Virus record (IMG/VR): IMGVR_UViG_3300008448_000831
Coordinates: 1 to 20,645 of that record
From: a virus
Strand: one strand, 5' to 3'
Length of the DNA: 20,645 bases
Positions 7,607-14,792 of the stretch are shown in pieces; within the stretch, counting starts at the first letter, position 1, and each line of letters opens with the position of its first letter. A program made the translations under genes and the position numbers. Under the pieces are notes generated by a model. That model saw nothing but the letters and a program-made list of their open reading frames with translations. It was not told the DNA's origin and searched no databases.

Positions 7607-7900
7607 TTATAAACCTAATAAAATTCTAAGGTCTTCTACAGATAGACCAGTGCTCTGAAGTTTTAACTGACGAATTTCATCTGCAGTTGGTTTTGGCAAA
7701 CCTTCTTGGCCCTTGCCGTTTGGCGGGAATGGTGCTGAATCATCAACTTGAGAAGCTACTGCAAGTTCCGCCCAAGATGTTGCTTCTTCAACTGAATCAA
7801 AAGAGTCTCCGTTTGGATAAGATGGCTGCAACCAAAATGGTTCTGGGTTAATGTCGTCATAAATTTTAACCGTATTATTTTCATCTATTTCGTATCTCAT
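7607..7900 (-). CDS. Small phage protein, 97 residues, unknown function
   Basis: The protein starts MRYEIDENNTVKIYDDINPEPFW. It contains 'PSYPNGDSFDSVEEATSWAE' (about 27-46) and a linker 'FPPNGKGQEGLPKPTADE', and ends 'STGLSVEDLRILLGL', a loose match to the C-terminal motif of the other small proteins. I recognise the N-terminal half as a type frequent near tail genes of aquatic phages; its function is not established to my knowledge. The ATG at 7900 was chosen over an in-frame ATG at 7951, because AAGGGAG lies 7 nt upstream of 7900 and the longer start would overlap the propeller gene by about 50 bp. It precedes the Gly-rich fibre by 29 bp. Confidence 0.8.
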   Translation of the reverse strand: MRYEIDENNTVKIYDDINPEPFWLQPSYPNGDSFDSVEEATSWAELAVASQVDDSAPFPPNGKGQEGLPKPTADEIRQLKLQSTGLSVEDLRILLGL

Positions 7901-7902
7901 TA

Positions 7903-8940
7903 TTATGCTCCCTTTGCGTAATTTCTTGCTTGATTTGCTTGAATTGTCCAAGCATAAATATTTGGTGATGTTTTTGATGTCCAGGTAATTCCATCTGGAG
8001 ATGTTGTAAATACAGATGTTGTGCCAGCATTATATTGAACCTTTGCAAATCCCACATTGTTGCCATATGTAATTAGACCTTCTGTATTTCCAATATTTAT
8101 ATGTGTTCTTTGTGTCCAGCTTGTACCATTAGTTGATGATGCTCCAACAGTTCCTCCGCCTGATGCAACATAAGTGCCAGCTTCAAAACCATAACATTGC
8201 GTTCCGAACCAATATCCAGTTGTTGGCATAGTTCCTAATGTAAAGGATGTTCCATTAGTTGTATACCATAAATTATTTGTTGAACCATAGTTACCAGTAA
8301 ATACTAAAGTTGTTCCATTATATGCTCCGACGCCAGCTGCTCCAAAATAAGGAGATGGTGAACCAGAACCATTTGAAGAAAATGAACTACCAAGAGTTGT
8401 TCCATAATTTAAATTAGGGTCATTGTGTTGCATTATCATATAGTTGCCATTTACAAATCCACCAGCAAGTTGCACATTTGCATTAGATACAGTTGATCCA
8501 GCCCAAGTAACTCCGTCCGTAGAATAAGCATAACGATTGCTATCATACATAGTTCCAATAAGCCATTGTGCTTTTGATGGGGTATAAAAAACAAAAGTTG
8601 ATTTGAATGATGTGTAAGGTGCTGTTCTTGAAGTCCAAGATGTTCCGTTGGTTGATGTGTAAAAGTTGTTCTGTTGGTATGGAGCATAAACCCATAGGCC
8701 ATTACCATAACCAAGATACTCACCGCTTGCTTGAATGTTAGCACCAGATGCAACTGGCAAGTTAAACTGTGTCCAAGTAGAACCATTATCATAAGAAATA
8801 ATTCCACCAGTTTGTCCAGTAGAACCACTTCCTATTGCAATTAAAGTATTAGGAACGCTTTCTGGATTTCCAGCAAGGAAGGACGTATAAACAGTTTTGC
8901 TTTTAGATCCACCTGCATTAGAAAGCTTATAAACTGACAC
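7903..8940 (-). CDS. Asp-box (BNR-like) beta-propeller protein, probably seven-bladed
   Basis: A 345-residue protein. Six Asp-box motifs (S/T-x-D/N-G-x-T/S-W/F) are visible: SYDNGSTW (49), STNGTSW (96), YSTDGVTW (139), TTNGTSF (227), SSTNGTSW (268) and TSPDGITW (313). A degenerate one (LGSSFSSN) lies at about 183. The spacing is 41-46 residues throughout, which predicts seven blades. Asp-box propellers occur in sialidases and other glycan-active proteins, but the sialidase FRIP motif and Arg triad are not apparent, so a binding or structural role is more likely than catalysis. The start is GTG, overlapping the previous TAG by 1 bp (TAGTG). Residues 8-23 (NAGGSKSKTVYTSFLA) may be the attachment segment. 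Confidence 0.82.
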   Translation of the reverse strand: MSVYKLSNAGGSKSKTVYTSFLAGNPESVPNTLIAIGSGSTGQTGGIISYDNGSTWTQFNLPVASGANIQASGEYLGYGNGLWVYAPYQQNNFYTSTNGTSWTSRTAPYTSFKSTFVFYTPSKAQWLIGTMYDSNRYAYSTDGVTWAGSTVSNANVQLAGGFVNGNYMIMQHNDPNLNYGTTLGSSFSSNGSGSPSPYFGAAGVGAYNGTTLVFTGNYGSTNNLWYTTNGTSFTLGTMPTTGYWFGTQCYGFEAGTYVASGGGTVGASSTNGTSWTQRTHINIGNTEGLITYGNNVGFAKVQYNAGTTSVFTTSPDGITWTSKTSPNIYAWTIQANQARNYAKGA

Positions 8941-9242
8941 TATGAAATCTCCACCCCACCAATATGGAAGTTTACTGTTGTTGCAGATGCTGAGCCTTTA
9001 ATTGTTTGAGTAGTGGCAAGTGGCTGCTTTACTTGGATAACAGTTGAGTCATTTGCTCCAACAGTTACAGTATTAGCAAAAACTACATCGTTAAAACTAA
9101 TTGTAAATGTAGCTGATGTTGATGCGGTGTTAGCCACAACAATATCTGTAACTATAGTTGTAGTTGAAGATGGAGTAGTGTAAAGTGTTGTAGAGCTTGT
9201 TGATGCTGCTCCTCTAAATAGTATTTTTGCTGTATTTGGCAT
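8940..9242 (-). CDS. Small beta-rich virion-surface-like protein (100 residues)
   Basis: The sequence begins MPNTAKILFRGAASTSSTTLY and consists of alternating Thr/Ser/Val strands: TTTIVTDIVVANTASTSATFTI, FANTVTVGANDSTVIQV, LATTQTIKGSASATTVNFHI and a final GGVEIS. This pattern predicts a small beta-sandwich. I recognise the 'AKxLFRGAA...LYTTP...IVVANT...ASATTVNFHI(S/G)GVE' type as a common phage protein beside tail genes, possibly a decoration or baseplate-associated protein; no precise function is known to me. It overlaps both neighbours by 1 bp and has a G-rich site (GGGGGG) from the upstream 'MGGY' codons 7 nt before the ATG. It looks like a complete single domain. Confidence 0.8.
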   Translation of the reverse strand: MPNTAKILFRGAASTSSTTLYTTPSSTTTIVTDIVVANTASTSATFTISFNDVVFANTVTVGANDSTVIQVKQPLATTQTIKGSASATTVNFHIGGVEIS

Positions 9243-9910
9243 TAGTAGCCCCCCATTATATTTGTTATTTCTAAATTATTAACACTTGCAATTGTAGCAT
9301 ATGTAGATGCGGCGGTAGATGTAGATAATTTAAGATTTAATGCTGTATCTATTTCTGCTTGTGTATATGTGTCTACTGAATTTAAATTAGTTACTGTTAT
9401 TACTTCTATAATATCATTTACTGCTGCCGCCGCAGATAATGTAACTGTATTTGAATTAGATGTTGTATAATCTGTTCCACGCAAAAGAAGGAGGCCATTG
9501 AAATAAACCTGCTCATATCCTTCTATAAATGTAGCTGATGTAGTATATACTGTTTGTCCCGCCGTTGATGTAAATGCTTGTCTACGGATAATATTAGGAT
9601 CAAATGAGTCTGCAGATGAATCTGATTCCACCCAAATTTGCCCAACAACTGGGCTAGATGGGGCATTGTCAGAATATGTTGCACCCTTTACATCAAGAGA
9701 TGTAAGAGTAGTTGGAGCATATGTTGTTCCAGATGTAGAATATAGGATTTGTCCTGAAGTAGGGGAAGTTGATGTTCCTGTTCCGCCATATTGTGTTGCT
9801 ACATATGCGGTTGAATCCAAATTGCCAGATGCGTCGGAAACGACGGGGCCTGCAGAGGTAATACCCTTTACCTGCAGTTTATTTTTTACTTTAAAGTCTT
9901 TATCTGACAA
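9242..9910 (-). CDS. Fibre shaft/adaptor-type protein with TTG start
   Basis: A 222-residue protein. The N-terminus SDKDFKVKNKLQVKG matches the leader of the gene at 12726 (ADKNFKVKTGL), then 'QYGGTGTSTSPTSGQILYS' (a GGTG fibre motif), 'SSPVVGQIWVESD', and a domain 'AFTSTAGQTVYTTSATFIEG' running into 'YEQVYFNGLLLLRGTDYTTS' (about 113-152), typical of phage fibre proteins. The end is coiled-coil-like: YTQAEIDTALNLKLSTSTAASTYATIAS. It lacks an obvious receptor-binding tip, so it may be a shaft or adaptor for the next genes. The only possible start is TTG at 9910, as an in-frame TGA lies just upstream. The AGGGG site is 14 nt away, against 5 nt at 14114. A frameshift or assembly error at the start is possible. 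Confidence 0.8.
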   Translation of the reverse strand: MSDKDFKVKNKLQVKGITSAGPVVSDASGNLDSTAYVATQYGGTGTSTSPTSGQILYSTSGTTYAPTTLTSLDVKGATYSDNAPSSPVVGQIWVESDSSADSFDPNIIRRQAFTSTAGQTVYTTSATFIEGYEQVYFNGLLLLRGTDYTTSNSNTVTLSAAAAVNDIIEVITVTNLNSVDTYTQAEIDTALNLKLSTSTAASTYATIASVNNLEITNIMGGY

Positions 9911-9929
9911 TCTGGTTCACATATCCCCT
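9908..9929 (-). promoter_or_regulatory. Displaced ribosome-binding site and TTG start
   Basis: AGGGG (9929-9925) lies at ideal distance (4 nt) from a GTG at 9920, but that frame stops after six codons (GTG AAC CAG ATT GTC AGA TAA). The fibre frame begins at TTG (9910-9908), 14 nt from AGGGG. Removing one T from the TT at 9910-9909 would join the GTG to the fibre frame. The related gene at 14114 has AATTAGGGG 5 nt before its ATG. Confidence 0.5.
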
Positions 9930-9934
9930 AATTG

Positions 9935-9953
9935 ATTATATTAAATTATAGCA
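9935..9953 (-). promoter_or_regulatory. Candidate promoter with extended -10 and a second TATAAT
   Basis: Within the 49-bp gap, TGCTATAAT (9953-9945) is an extended -10 with a perfect hexamer. A second perfect TATAAT lies at 9940-9935, exactly 10 bp on. At the -35 distance only a weak GATACA can be seen. A start near 9928-9938 would give a short leader carrying AGGGG. This gap separates the third group of fibre genes from the two jelly + Gly-rich genes. It was read by eye, and AT-rich DNA lowers specificity. Confidence 0.45.
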
Positions 9954-9959
9954 TTACTT

Positions 9960-11336
9960 TTATGTTGTGTATCTAACAATTACAATACCTGAACCGCCGC
10001 TACCAACAGTGACATCTGATACTTGAGCTCCACCGCCTCCGCCTGTATTAGGTAAAGCCTTTGAACCAAAGGTGTCGTGTGAGGGAGCTCCATAACCTCC
10101 ACCACCATTGCCACCTATTGATCCAGTTGAACTAAATGAAGGACCTCCAGCAGAGCCTCCGCCGCCACCTGCATACCAAAAAGTTCCACTAACATTATGA
10201 CCAGTTCCAGTCGCTGAACCCCAAGCGCTGTATGTAGAAACTCCTGCTCCACCATTTCCTGCCTTAGTAGTTGTTGCGTTAGCACCTGCAGCACCTGCGC
10301 CTCCGCCGCCACCGCCAGTCATATTAGGATTAAAGTAACCTAAACCTCCACCGTTGCCTTGTCCTGCTGTTCCTGCTGCTCCTGCTTCAGAGCCACCATA
10401 ACTTTGACCTGATGGCCCTCCACCACCTGAACCACCTACTCTTGCAGCATAAGGAGTTTGTCCACCACCTTGGTATCCACCACCGCCTCCTCCACCAACC
10501 GCAACAGTTAAGCTACCAAATGATGAATTGCTACCATTGTCTCCACTTTGACTACCACGACCGCTTGTGCCACCTGCGCCAACAATAGCTGCATATCCTG
10601 TACCAGATGTAAATGATTGACTTGATGCGTATACAAGTCCACCTGCTCCGCCGCCACCTGCTGCCCAAGAACTTCCTCCACCTGATCCACCACCACCAGC
10701 AACAACAAGAACCTCTCCTCCTGTAATGGAGGCCGTAGGAGTAAACATACCTGATGAGAAAAATGTATGGTAAGTATAACCACCTGCAGTAGTTACAGTT
10801 CCGCCAGTAGCCTTAGAGCCAGTGCCAGTTTCAACATACTTTTTTACACCATAAATACTAAAAGTTGAATTTTGTGCCCAACTGCCAGCAGCTGGTGTTA
10901 TGGTAATTGATGTAATTGCTGCTGTATTGGACCATAAGCCAGATGTTAAATATGCATAAGCGGTAGTTGCATTATTTTCACTTACAGAGTCTACAGATAA
11001 AGATTTATTAGAGGCTCCAGTATAATTTGGTATATAAAACTCTAAATTTCCAAAAGTGTTGGATGTATCAGAAGCAGAAGAAGATACTCCTGCGATATTA
11101 GTATTTGTTGTGCTACCTACTGCTGCACCCGAACCATAAAGAAGTCTAGAAGATAGATTTGTGGTTACTCCATTAAAACTTATTAGGGTTTCAATGCTGG
11201 TTGAAGAATTTGTACCTCTTGGACTTGCCTTAATAATCAAGTCAGTATGAGTTTGTGGAATAGAGTTAAAAGTAACACTTGCTGCACCACCTGAAGGAAC
11301 TGTTATAGTTTGAATCTTTTGCATTGAAGTTGGCAT
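9960..11336 (-). CDS. Two-domain adhesin: jelly-type domain + Gly-rich domain
   Basis: A 458-residue protein. The N-terminal domain (1-165) has the window's shared pattern: 'SVTFNSIPQTHTDLIIKAS', 'LEFYIPNYTGASNKS', 'SGLWSNTAAITSITITP' and 'FSIYGVKK'. A linker (YVETGTGSKATGG) leads to the Gly-rich domain: 'YTYHTFFSSGMFTP', 'GEVLVVAGGGGSGG', 'GTAGQGNGGG', 'AGVSTYSAW', a variable stretch with SGTFWYAGGGGG, 'PNTGGGGGA' and the closing 'GGSGIVIVRYTT'. There is no fibre-type leader peptide, so it may attach through another protein. It is adjacent to a gene of the same architecture, overlapping it by 1 bp (TAATG). Domain order is certain; the receptor is unknown. Confidence 0.85.
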   Translation of the reverse strand: MPTSMQKIQTITVPSGGAASVTFNSIPQTHTDLIIKASPRGTNSSTSIETLISFNGVTTNLSSRLLYGSGAAVGSTTNTNIAGVSSSASDTSNTFGNLEFYIPNYTGASNKSLSVDSVSENNATTAYAYLTSGLWSNTAAITSITITPAAGSWAQNSTFSIYGVKKYVETGTGSKATGGTVTTAGGYTYHTFFSSGMFTPTASITGGEVLVVAGGGGSGGGSSWAAGGGGAGGLVYASSQSFTSGTGYAAIVGAGGTSGRGSQSGDNGSNSSFGSLTVAVGGGGGGGYQGGGQTPYAARVGGSGGGGPSGQSYGGSEAGAAGTAGQGNGGGLGYFNPNMTGGGGGGAGAAGANATTTKAGNGGAGVSTYSAWGSATGTGHNVSGTFWYAGGGGGSAGGPSFSSTGSIGGNGGGGYGAPSHDTFGSKALPNTGGGGGAQVSDVTVGSGGSGIVIVRYTT

Positions 11337-12721
11337 TATACTGGGTACCTCACTATTACTAAACCTGAGCCACCGTTGGCTCCATTAAATCCACCTGAGT
11401 ATACAGTGTTAGTATTAGCACCGCCGCCGCCACCACCTCCACCAGTGTTGGTAACACCAGCGCCAGCCTGCTGTGCGCCTATACCAGCGGGGCTATTAAT
11501 ACCACCGCTACCACCAACGCCTCCACCGCCTGAGCCACCATTGTTGTAATTGCTAGGGGTTCCGTATCCGTCAGAAAATCCACCACCACCGCCACCTGCA
11601 ATAAATCCATTAACTCCAGTATTGGTTGAATTAAGCCAAGCAGAATAAGTGTTTACTCCTGCACCACCAACACCTGCTTGTGAATTATTAGCAGAAAAAC
11701 CAGAGTTACCACCAACAGCGCCAGCACCACCACCGCCACCTGCTGCATAAACACCAACGCCACCGTTGTTTCCTTGTCCAGAAGTACCTAAACCAGGAGT
11801 TGGAGTGTTGTGTTGTCCGCCACCACCACCACCTGATCCACCACTAAGGCCTTGACTTTCAACGCCATAATAAATACCACCACCACCGCCAACAGCAGCA
11901 GTTAATGATTGAAATGTTGAGTTGGAGCCGTTTGCACCTCTGAATGGATAAACTTGTCCTGATGAAACACCACCAGCACCAACTGTAACTGTTCTTGCCG
12001 CTGATATGGAGTTACCGCTTGAGTAAACTAAACCGCCAGCACCGCCACCAGTGGCTTGATAGGCAGCACCTGATTGGCTACTGCCACCTGCGCCACCACC
12101 TGCAACTATCAATACATCACAAGTAAGTGTTGAGTTTGGAGTAAATGTTCCTGATGAAGTAAATGCGTGGTACCAATATGTTCCATCAGTTGTAATTATA
12201 TTTCCACCAGTTGCTTTAAGTTGATTAGCACCAATTCCATAAAGACTAAATGTAGTACCTGCAGAAAATGTTACACCGCTTATAGTAAAAGATGTAATTG
12301 GCTTTGTGTCATAAAAATATGTGCCGATAGCTGCTCTAACAAGTGCTGATGAATCATTGCCTCTAGCAAGTATGGTCTTTTTAATATAGCTACTAGAGTA
12401 ATTCATAAAGTGAAATATGCTATTGCTTTGAGTAGAACTAATTAGCCCTATGTTTAATGAGTCCTCACTTGTTCCTCTAGCTGAAGAAGCAGTACTTCCA
12501 TTAGCTTGTAATAAAGTTCTTGAATAAAAAGTTGAACCGCCACTATCTCCGTTAATTGCACCAATATACAATCCAGCAACACCTGAGCCAGTATGTGTAC
12601 CAGAAACAACAAGAGTTAAGTCAGTATAGATTTGTGGAATATTAGAAAAAGTAACTTCTGTTTGGCTAGAGTTAATAGTAAAACTTCCAATAGCAGTATA
12701 TGTAGTTGCATCTGTTGGCAT
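11336..12721 (-). CDS. Two-domain adhesin: jelly-type domain + Gly-rich domain (tandem neighbour)
   Basis: A 461-residue protein with the same plan as the next gene downstream, but diverged. N-terminal domain (1-167): 'EVTFSNIPQIYTDLTLVVSG', 'FHFMNYSSSYIKKTILARG', 'KPITSFTISG', 'FSLYGIG'. Gly-rich half: 'YWYHAFTSSGTFTP', 'CDVLIVAGGGAGG', 'GTSGQGNNGGVG', 'AGVNTYSAW', 'NGFIAGGGGGGFSDGYG', a variable stretch 'PSNYNNGGSGGGG', 'VTNTGGGGGGGG' and the closing 'GGSGLVIVRYPV'. The ATG at 12721 is served by AAGGAG contributed by the last codons (YGIKE-stop) of the preceding gene. The pair probably arose by duplication or by exchange of modules. Confidence 0.85.
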   Translation of the reverse strand: MPTDATTYTAIGSFTINSSQTEVTFSNIPQIYTDLTLVVSGTHTGSGVAGLYIGAINGDSGGSTFYSRTLLQANGSTASSARGTSEDSLNIGLISSTQSNSIFHFMNYSSSYIKKTILARGNDSSALVRAAIGTYFYDTKPITSFTISGVTFSAGTTFSLYGIGANQLKATGGNIITTDGTYWYHAFTSSGTFTPNSTLTCDVLIVAGGGAGGSSQSGAAYQATGGGAGGLVYSSGNSISAARTVTVGAGGVSSGQVYPFRGANGSNSTFQSLTAAVGGGGGIYYGVESQGLSGGSGGGGGGQHNTPTPGLGTSGQGNNGGVGVYAAGGGGGAGAVGGNSGFSANNSQAGVGGAGVNTYSAWLNSTNTGVNGFIAGGGGGGFSDGYGTPSNYNNGGSGGGGVGGSGGINSPAGIGAQQAGAGVTNTGGGGGGGGANTNTVYSGGFNGANGGSGLVIVRYPV

Positions 12722-12725
12722 TTAA

Positions 12726-14114
12726 TTACTCCTTAATTCCATATAGCGTAAATGATGAATTTTGTGCAAAATTTCCAGTATTTAATGCTAATACTATTGA
12801 AGTAATAGCATTTGTATTTCGCCATAAACCTGAATTTAATGAGATAATACCTGCTCCATTTTGATCGTAGCCATTAAGTATTCTTGCTGTTTTGAACTTA
12901 CTAGTATTTGCGTAATCTAAAACATCAACTATTCCAACATTCGGAGTACCTGAAACGGTAGAGTTACCATTAGGCCAAACTCTAATAGATGCTGTGCTAG
13001 TACCAGCCTCAGCATAAGTTGCAGATCCGTTGCCTTGAACAAGGTGGTAACTGTAATTACTTCCAGTATCAGAGTTAAATGTTATATCAATTCTAGCATT
13101 TACAAACAAAGACGTAAATCTAATCTGTAAATGTTTGTAATCTGCAGGAATACTTGAAAATGTAACAGATGAGGCAGCGCTTGCTAGAGTAGTTGTAGAT
13201 ATGGCAAAAAGAGCACTTGGATCATGAGTTACAGGAATATAATTAGAACTTGATGTGCTTGCTGTACCTGTACCAATTGCATTTACTGCTTTTACTCTAA
13301 ATATATATGTTGTATCAATTGTTAAACCTGTAACTGTAGCTGAGGTTGCTGTTGAAGTTCCGTCCGAAAATACTGTATATGATGATCCGCCATTTGATGA
13401 ATATTCAACTATATAATCTGTAATTGCAGATCCACCATTTGAACCAGGTGCTGTCCACTCAACTAATGCTTCTCCGTCTATTCCTGTATCTGATGCGGTT
13501 ACAGAAGTTGGTGCCCCAGGCACATTTGCTGTTGTTACAGTATTTGATGCAGATGATGCTAATGACACTCCAAAGCTATTTGTTGCAGTTACGGTAAATG
13601 TATATGCAGTACCTGCAGTTAATCCCGATATTGAAATTGGAGAAGTTGCGCCATTTACAGAAATTGATCCTGGATTAGATGTTGCAGTATATGTGCTAAT
13701 TGCAGAATCTCCAAAATCAGTAGGTCCTGTAAATGGAACAGATGCTGTTAATGTAGATAATGTAACTGTACCAATTGTTGGAGGAAGTGGAACTGCACCA
13801 TTTACTGCAACAGATACCCATGCAGATCCTGTCCACACTTCAAATGCTTTCTTTTCTGTATTAAAGAATAAATCTCCAGCAGTTGGGGAACCTGGTCTTT
13901 GAGTAGTTACTCCTCTTGTATATGCTGCTGGAACTGTATACCAAGATGTCTCTGTACCATCTGTTGATAATACTTTTCCAGAATTACCTGTTTGTAATGG
14001 TAGTAATGCATTTAAAGTATTAGAGGCTGATGTTTGTCCTGTTCCGCCCTGTTCTACAGGAAGAGGGGACGGCAGAGTAAGACCAGTCTTTACCTTAAAA
14101 TTCTTATCTGCCAT
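12726..14114 (-). CDS. Fibre with two FN3 domains and C-terminal jelly-type domain
   Basis: A 462-residue protein. The leader MADKNFKVKTGLTLPSPLPV is followed by the fibre motif VEQGGTGQTS (20-29) and 'GKVLSTDGTETSW'. A connector 'TRGVTTQRPGSPTAGDLFFN' leads to AFEVWTGSAWVSV (66-102). Two fibronectin type III-like domains follow: about 110-195 (SISGLTAGTAYTFTVTATNS) and 198-294 (ITDYIVEYSSNGG; TVTGLTIDTTYIFRVKAVNA). The C-terminal shared domain (300-462) ends 'NFAQNSSFTLYGIKE'. FN3 modules usually act as spacers or weak glycan binders in phage structural proteins. The AGGGG site is 5 nt from the ATG. The last codons supply the Shine-Dalgarno of the next gene. Confidence 0.86.
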   Translation of the reverse strand: MADKNFKVKTGLTLPSPLPVEQGGTGQTSASNTLNALLPLQTGNSGKVLSTDGTETSWYTVPAAYTRGVTTQRPGSPTAGDLFFNTEKKAFEVWTGSAWVSVAVNGAVPLPPTIGTVTLSTLTASVPFTGPTDFGDSAISTYTATSNPGSISVNGATSPISISGLTAGTAYTFTVTATNSFGVSLASSASNTVTTANVPGAPTSVTASDTGIDGEALVEWTAPGSNGGSAITDYIVEYSSNGGSSYTVFSDGTSTATSATVTGLTIDTTYIFRVKAVNAIGTGTASTSSSNYIPVTHDPSALFAISTTTLASAASSVTFSSIPADYKHLQIRFTSLFVNARIDITFNSDTGSNYSYHLVQGNGSATYAEAGTSTASIRVWPNGNSTVSGTPNVGIVDVLDYANTSKFKTARILNGYDQNGAGIISLNSGLWRNTNAITSIVLALNTGNFAQNSSFTLYGIKE

Positions 14115-14131
14115 TACTACCCCTAATTAAA

Positions 14132-14479
14132 TTATTCTGGTATTACGAGTTCTTGCCAATTCAAATCTGCTTCAACCCAATTATATAACTTTCCATCTGT
14201 AGGCATTGGTGTTGGAGCTTCCCATAGACATGTCTCCTCATTTAGGATCCATGAATCAAATGGCTTCTCTGGAATAAATGCATCTCGTACACGATCAAAC
14301 TTCATTCCAATTCCAGCAAAATTCTTTCTCATGTTTCCATTATAGGATGTTTGTACCCATGTACCACCAAGTCCAAGATCATCTGCAAGAAATTCTTGTC
14401 CTCTATGTTCTTGGTCATTTCCTACAACAAGTACTCTTAGTACAATATCGTTTTCATCTACTTCTGCAAAATGTGCCAT
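14132..14479 (-). CDS. AHFAEVDEN-type small phage protein (115 residues)
   Basis: The protein starts MAHFAEVDENDIVLRVLVVGND and continues with 'GLGGTWVQTSYNGNMRKNFAG' (36-56), GMKFDRVRDAFIPEKPFDSWILNEETCLWEAP in the second half and a C-terminal 'KLYNWVEADLNWQELVIPE'. I recognise this as a widespread type in cyanophages and other aquatic phages, usually near tail-fibre or neck genes; no function is firmly known to me. The aromatic-rich C-terminal half suggests a compact beta-domain. The ATG at 14479 has AAGGAG 8 nt upstream, overlapping the stop of the preceding small gene, so the two are coupled. It is the first larger gene after the candidate promoter at 14758-14786. Confidence 0.82.
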   Translation of the reverse strand: MAHFAEVDENDIVLRVLVVGNDQEHRGQEFLADDLGLGGTWVQTSYNGNMRKNFAGIGMKFDRVRDAFIPEKPFDSWILNEETCLWEAPTPMPTDGKLYNWVEADLNWQELVIPE

Positions 14480-14490
14480 TTTTTTTCTCC

Positions 14491-14727
14491 TTATACTACT
14501 AGTGTTTCTGCTTCTTCAGCAGTTAACGGTTGTCCAGCAATTAGCTTAGCTTTAGCTGATGCTTTTAGTTCCGCCTTCGCTTCTTCTGCTGCAATACGAG
14601 CTGCTTCTGCTTCTGCAAATGCTGCAGAATCTGCTTCACGCTGTGCGATTTCTTCGGCGGTCAACGGAACAATAGACTGTACTCCTGTTGAGCAGTCTAC
14701 AATAACTTTTGTTAATTCTTCTGACAT
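14491..14727 (-). CDS. Small Ala/Glu-rich helical protein (78 residues)
   Basis: The N-terminus MSEELTKVIVDCSTGVQSIVPLTAEEIAQRE is followed by a long charged helix rich in Ala and Glu (about 30-63) and a C-terminal 'KLIAGQPLTAEEAETLVV'. The layout (beta-type start, long helix, terminal L-T-x-E-E-A-x-x-L) parallels the small proteins at 20011 and 5531, though identity is low. The likely structure is a single coiled-coil helix. Function is unknown; as with its relatives, an assembly or chaperone role for neighbouring fibres is a guess. AAGGAGG lies 6 nt upstream of the ATG, the strongest Shine-Dalgarno in the window, and a promoter-like element lies 31 nt upstream. Confidence 0.78.
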   Translation of the reverse strand: MSEELTKVIVDCSTGVQSIVPLTAEEIAQREADSAAFAEAEAARIAAEEAKAELKASAKAKLIAGQPLTAEEAETLVV

Positions 14728-14757
14728 TTTATGCCTCCTTTATTTCTAATATTTATA

Positions 14758-14786
14758 ATTTTACCATTTATGTAATGATAAGTCTA
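14758..14786 (-). promoter_or_regulatory. Candidate promoter in the 65-bp gap before the second fibre group
   Basis: TAGACT (14786-14781), a 17-bp spacer ending in TGG, then TAAAAT (14763-14758). The layout and several bases (T-R-GACTTA and TGGTAAAAT) match the element at 2393-2421. Here the ATG is 31 nt further on and has a strong AAGGAGG, so the mRNA would have a normal leader. Transcription from here would cover the small protein, the 115-residue protein and the following adhesins. Confidence 0.5.
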
Positions 14787-14792
14787 TTAAAG

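Noticed and set aside
7901-7951. Upstream in-frame start (7951) for the small protein at 7607-7900
   Set aside because: It would add a low-complexity Lys/Ser stretch that overlaps the propeller gene by about 50 bp; AAGGGAG is correctly placed for the ATG at 7900.
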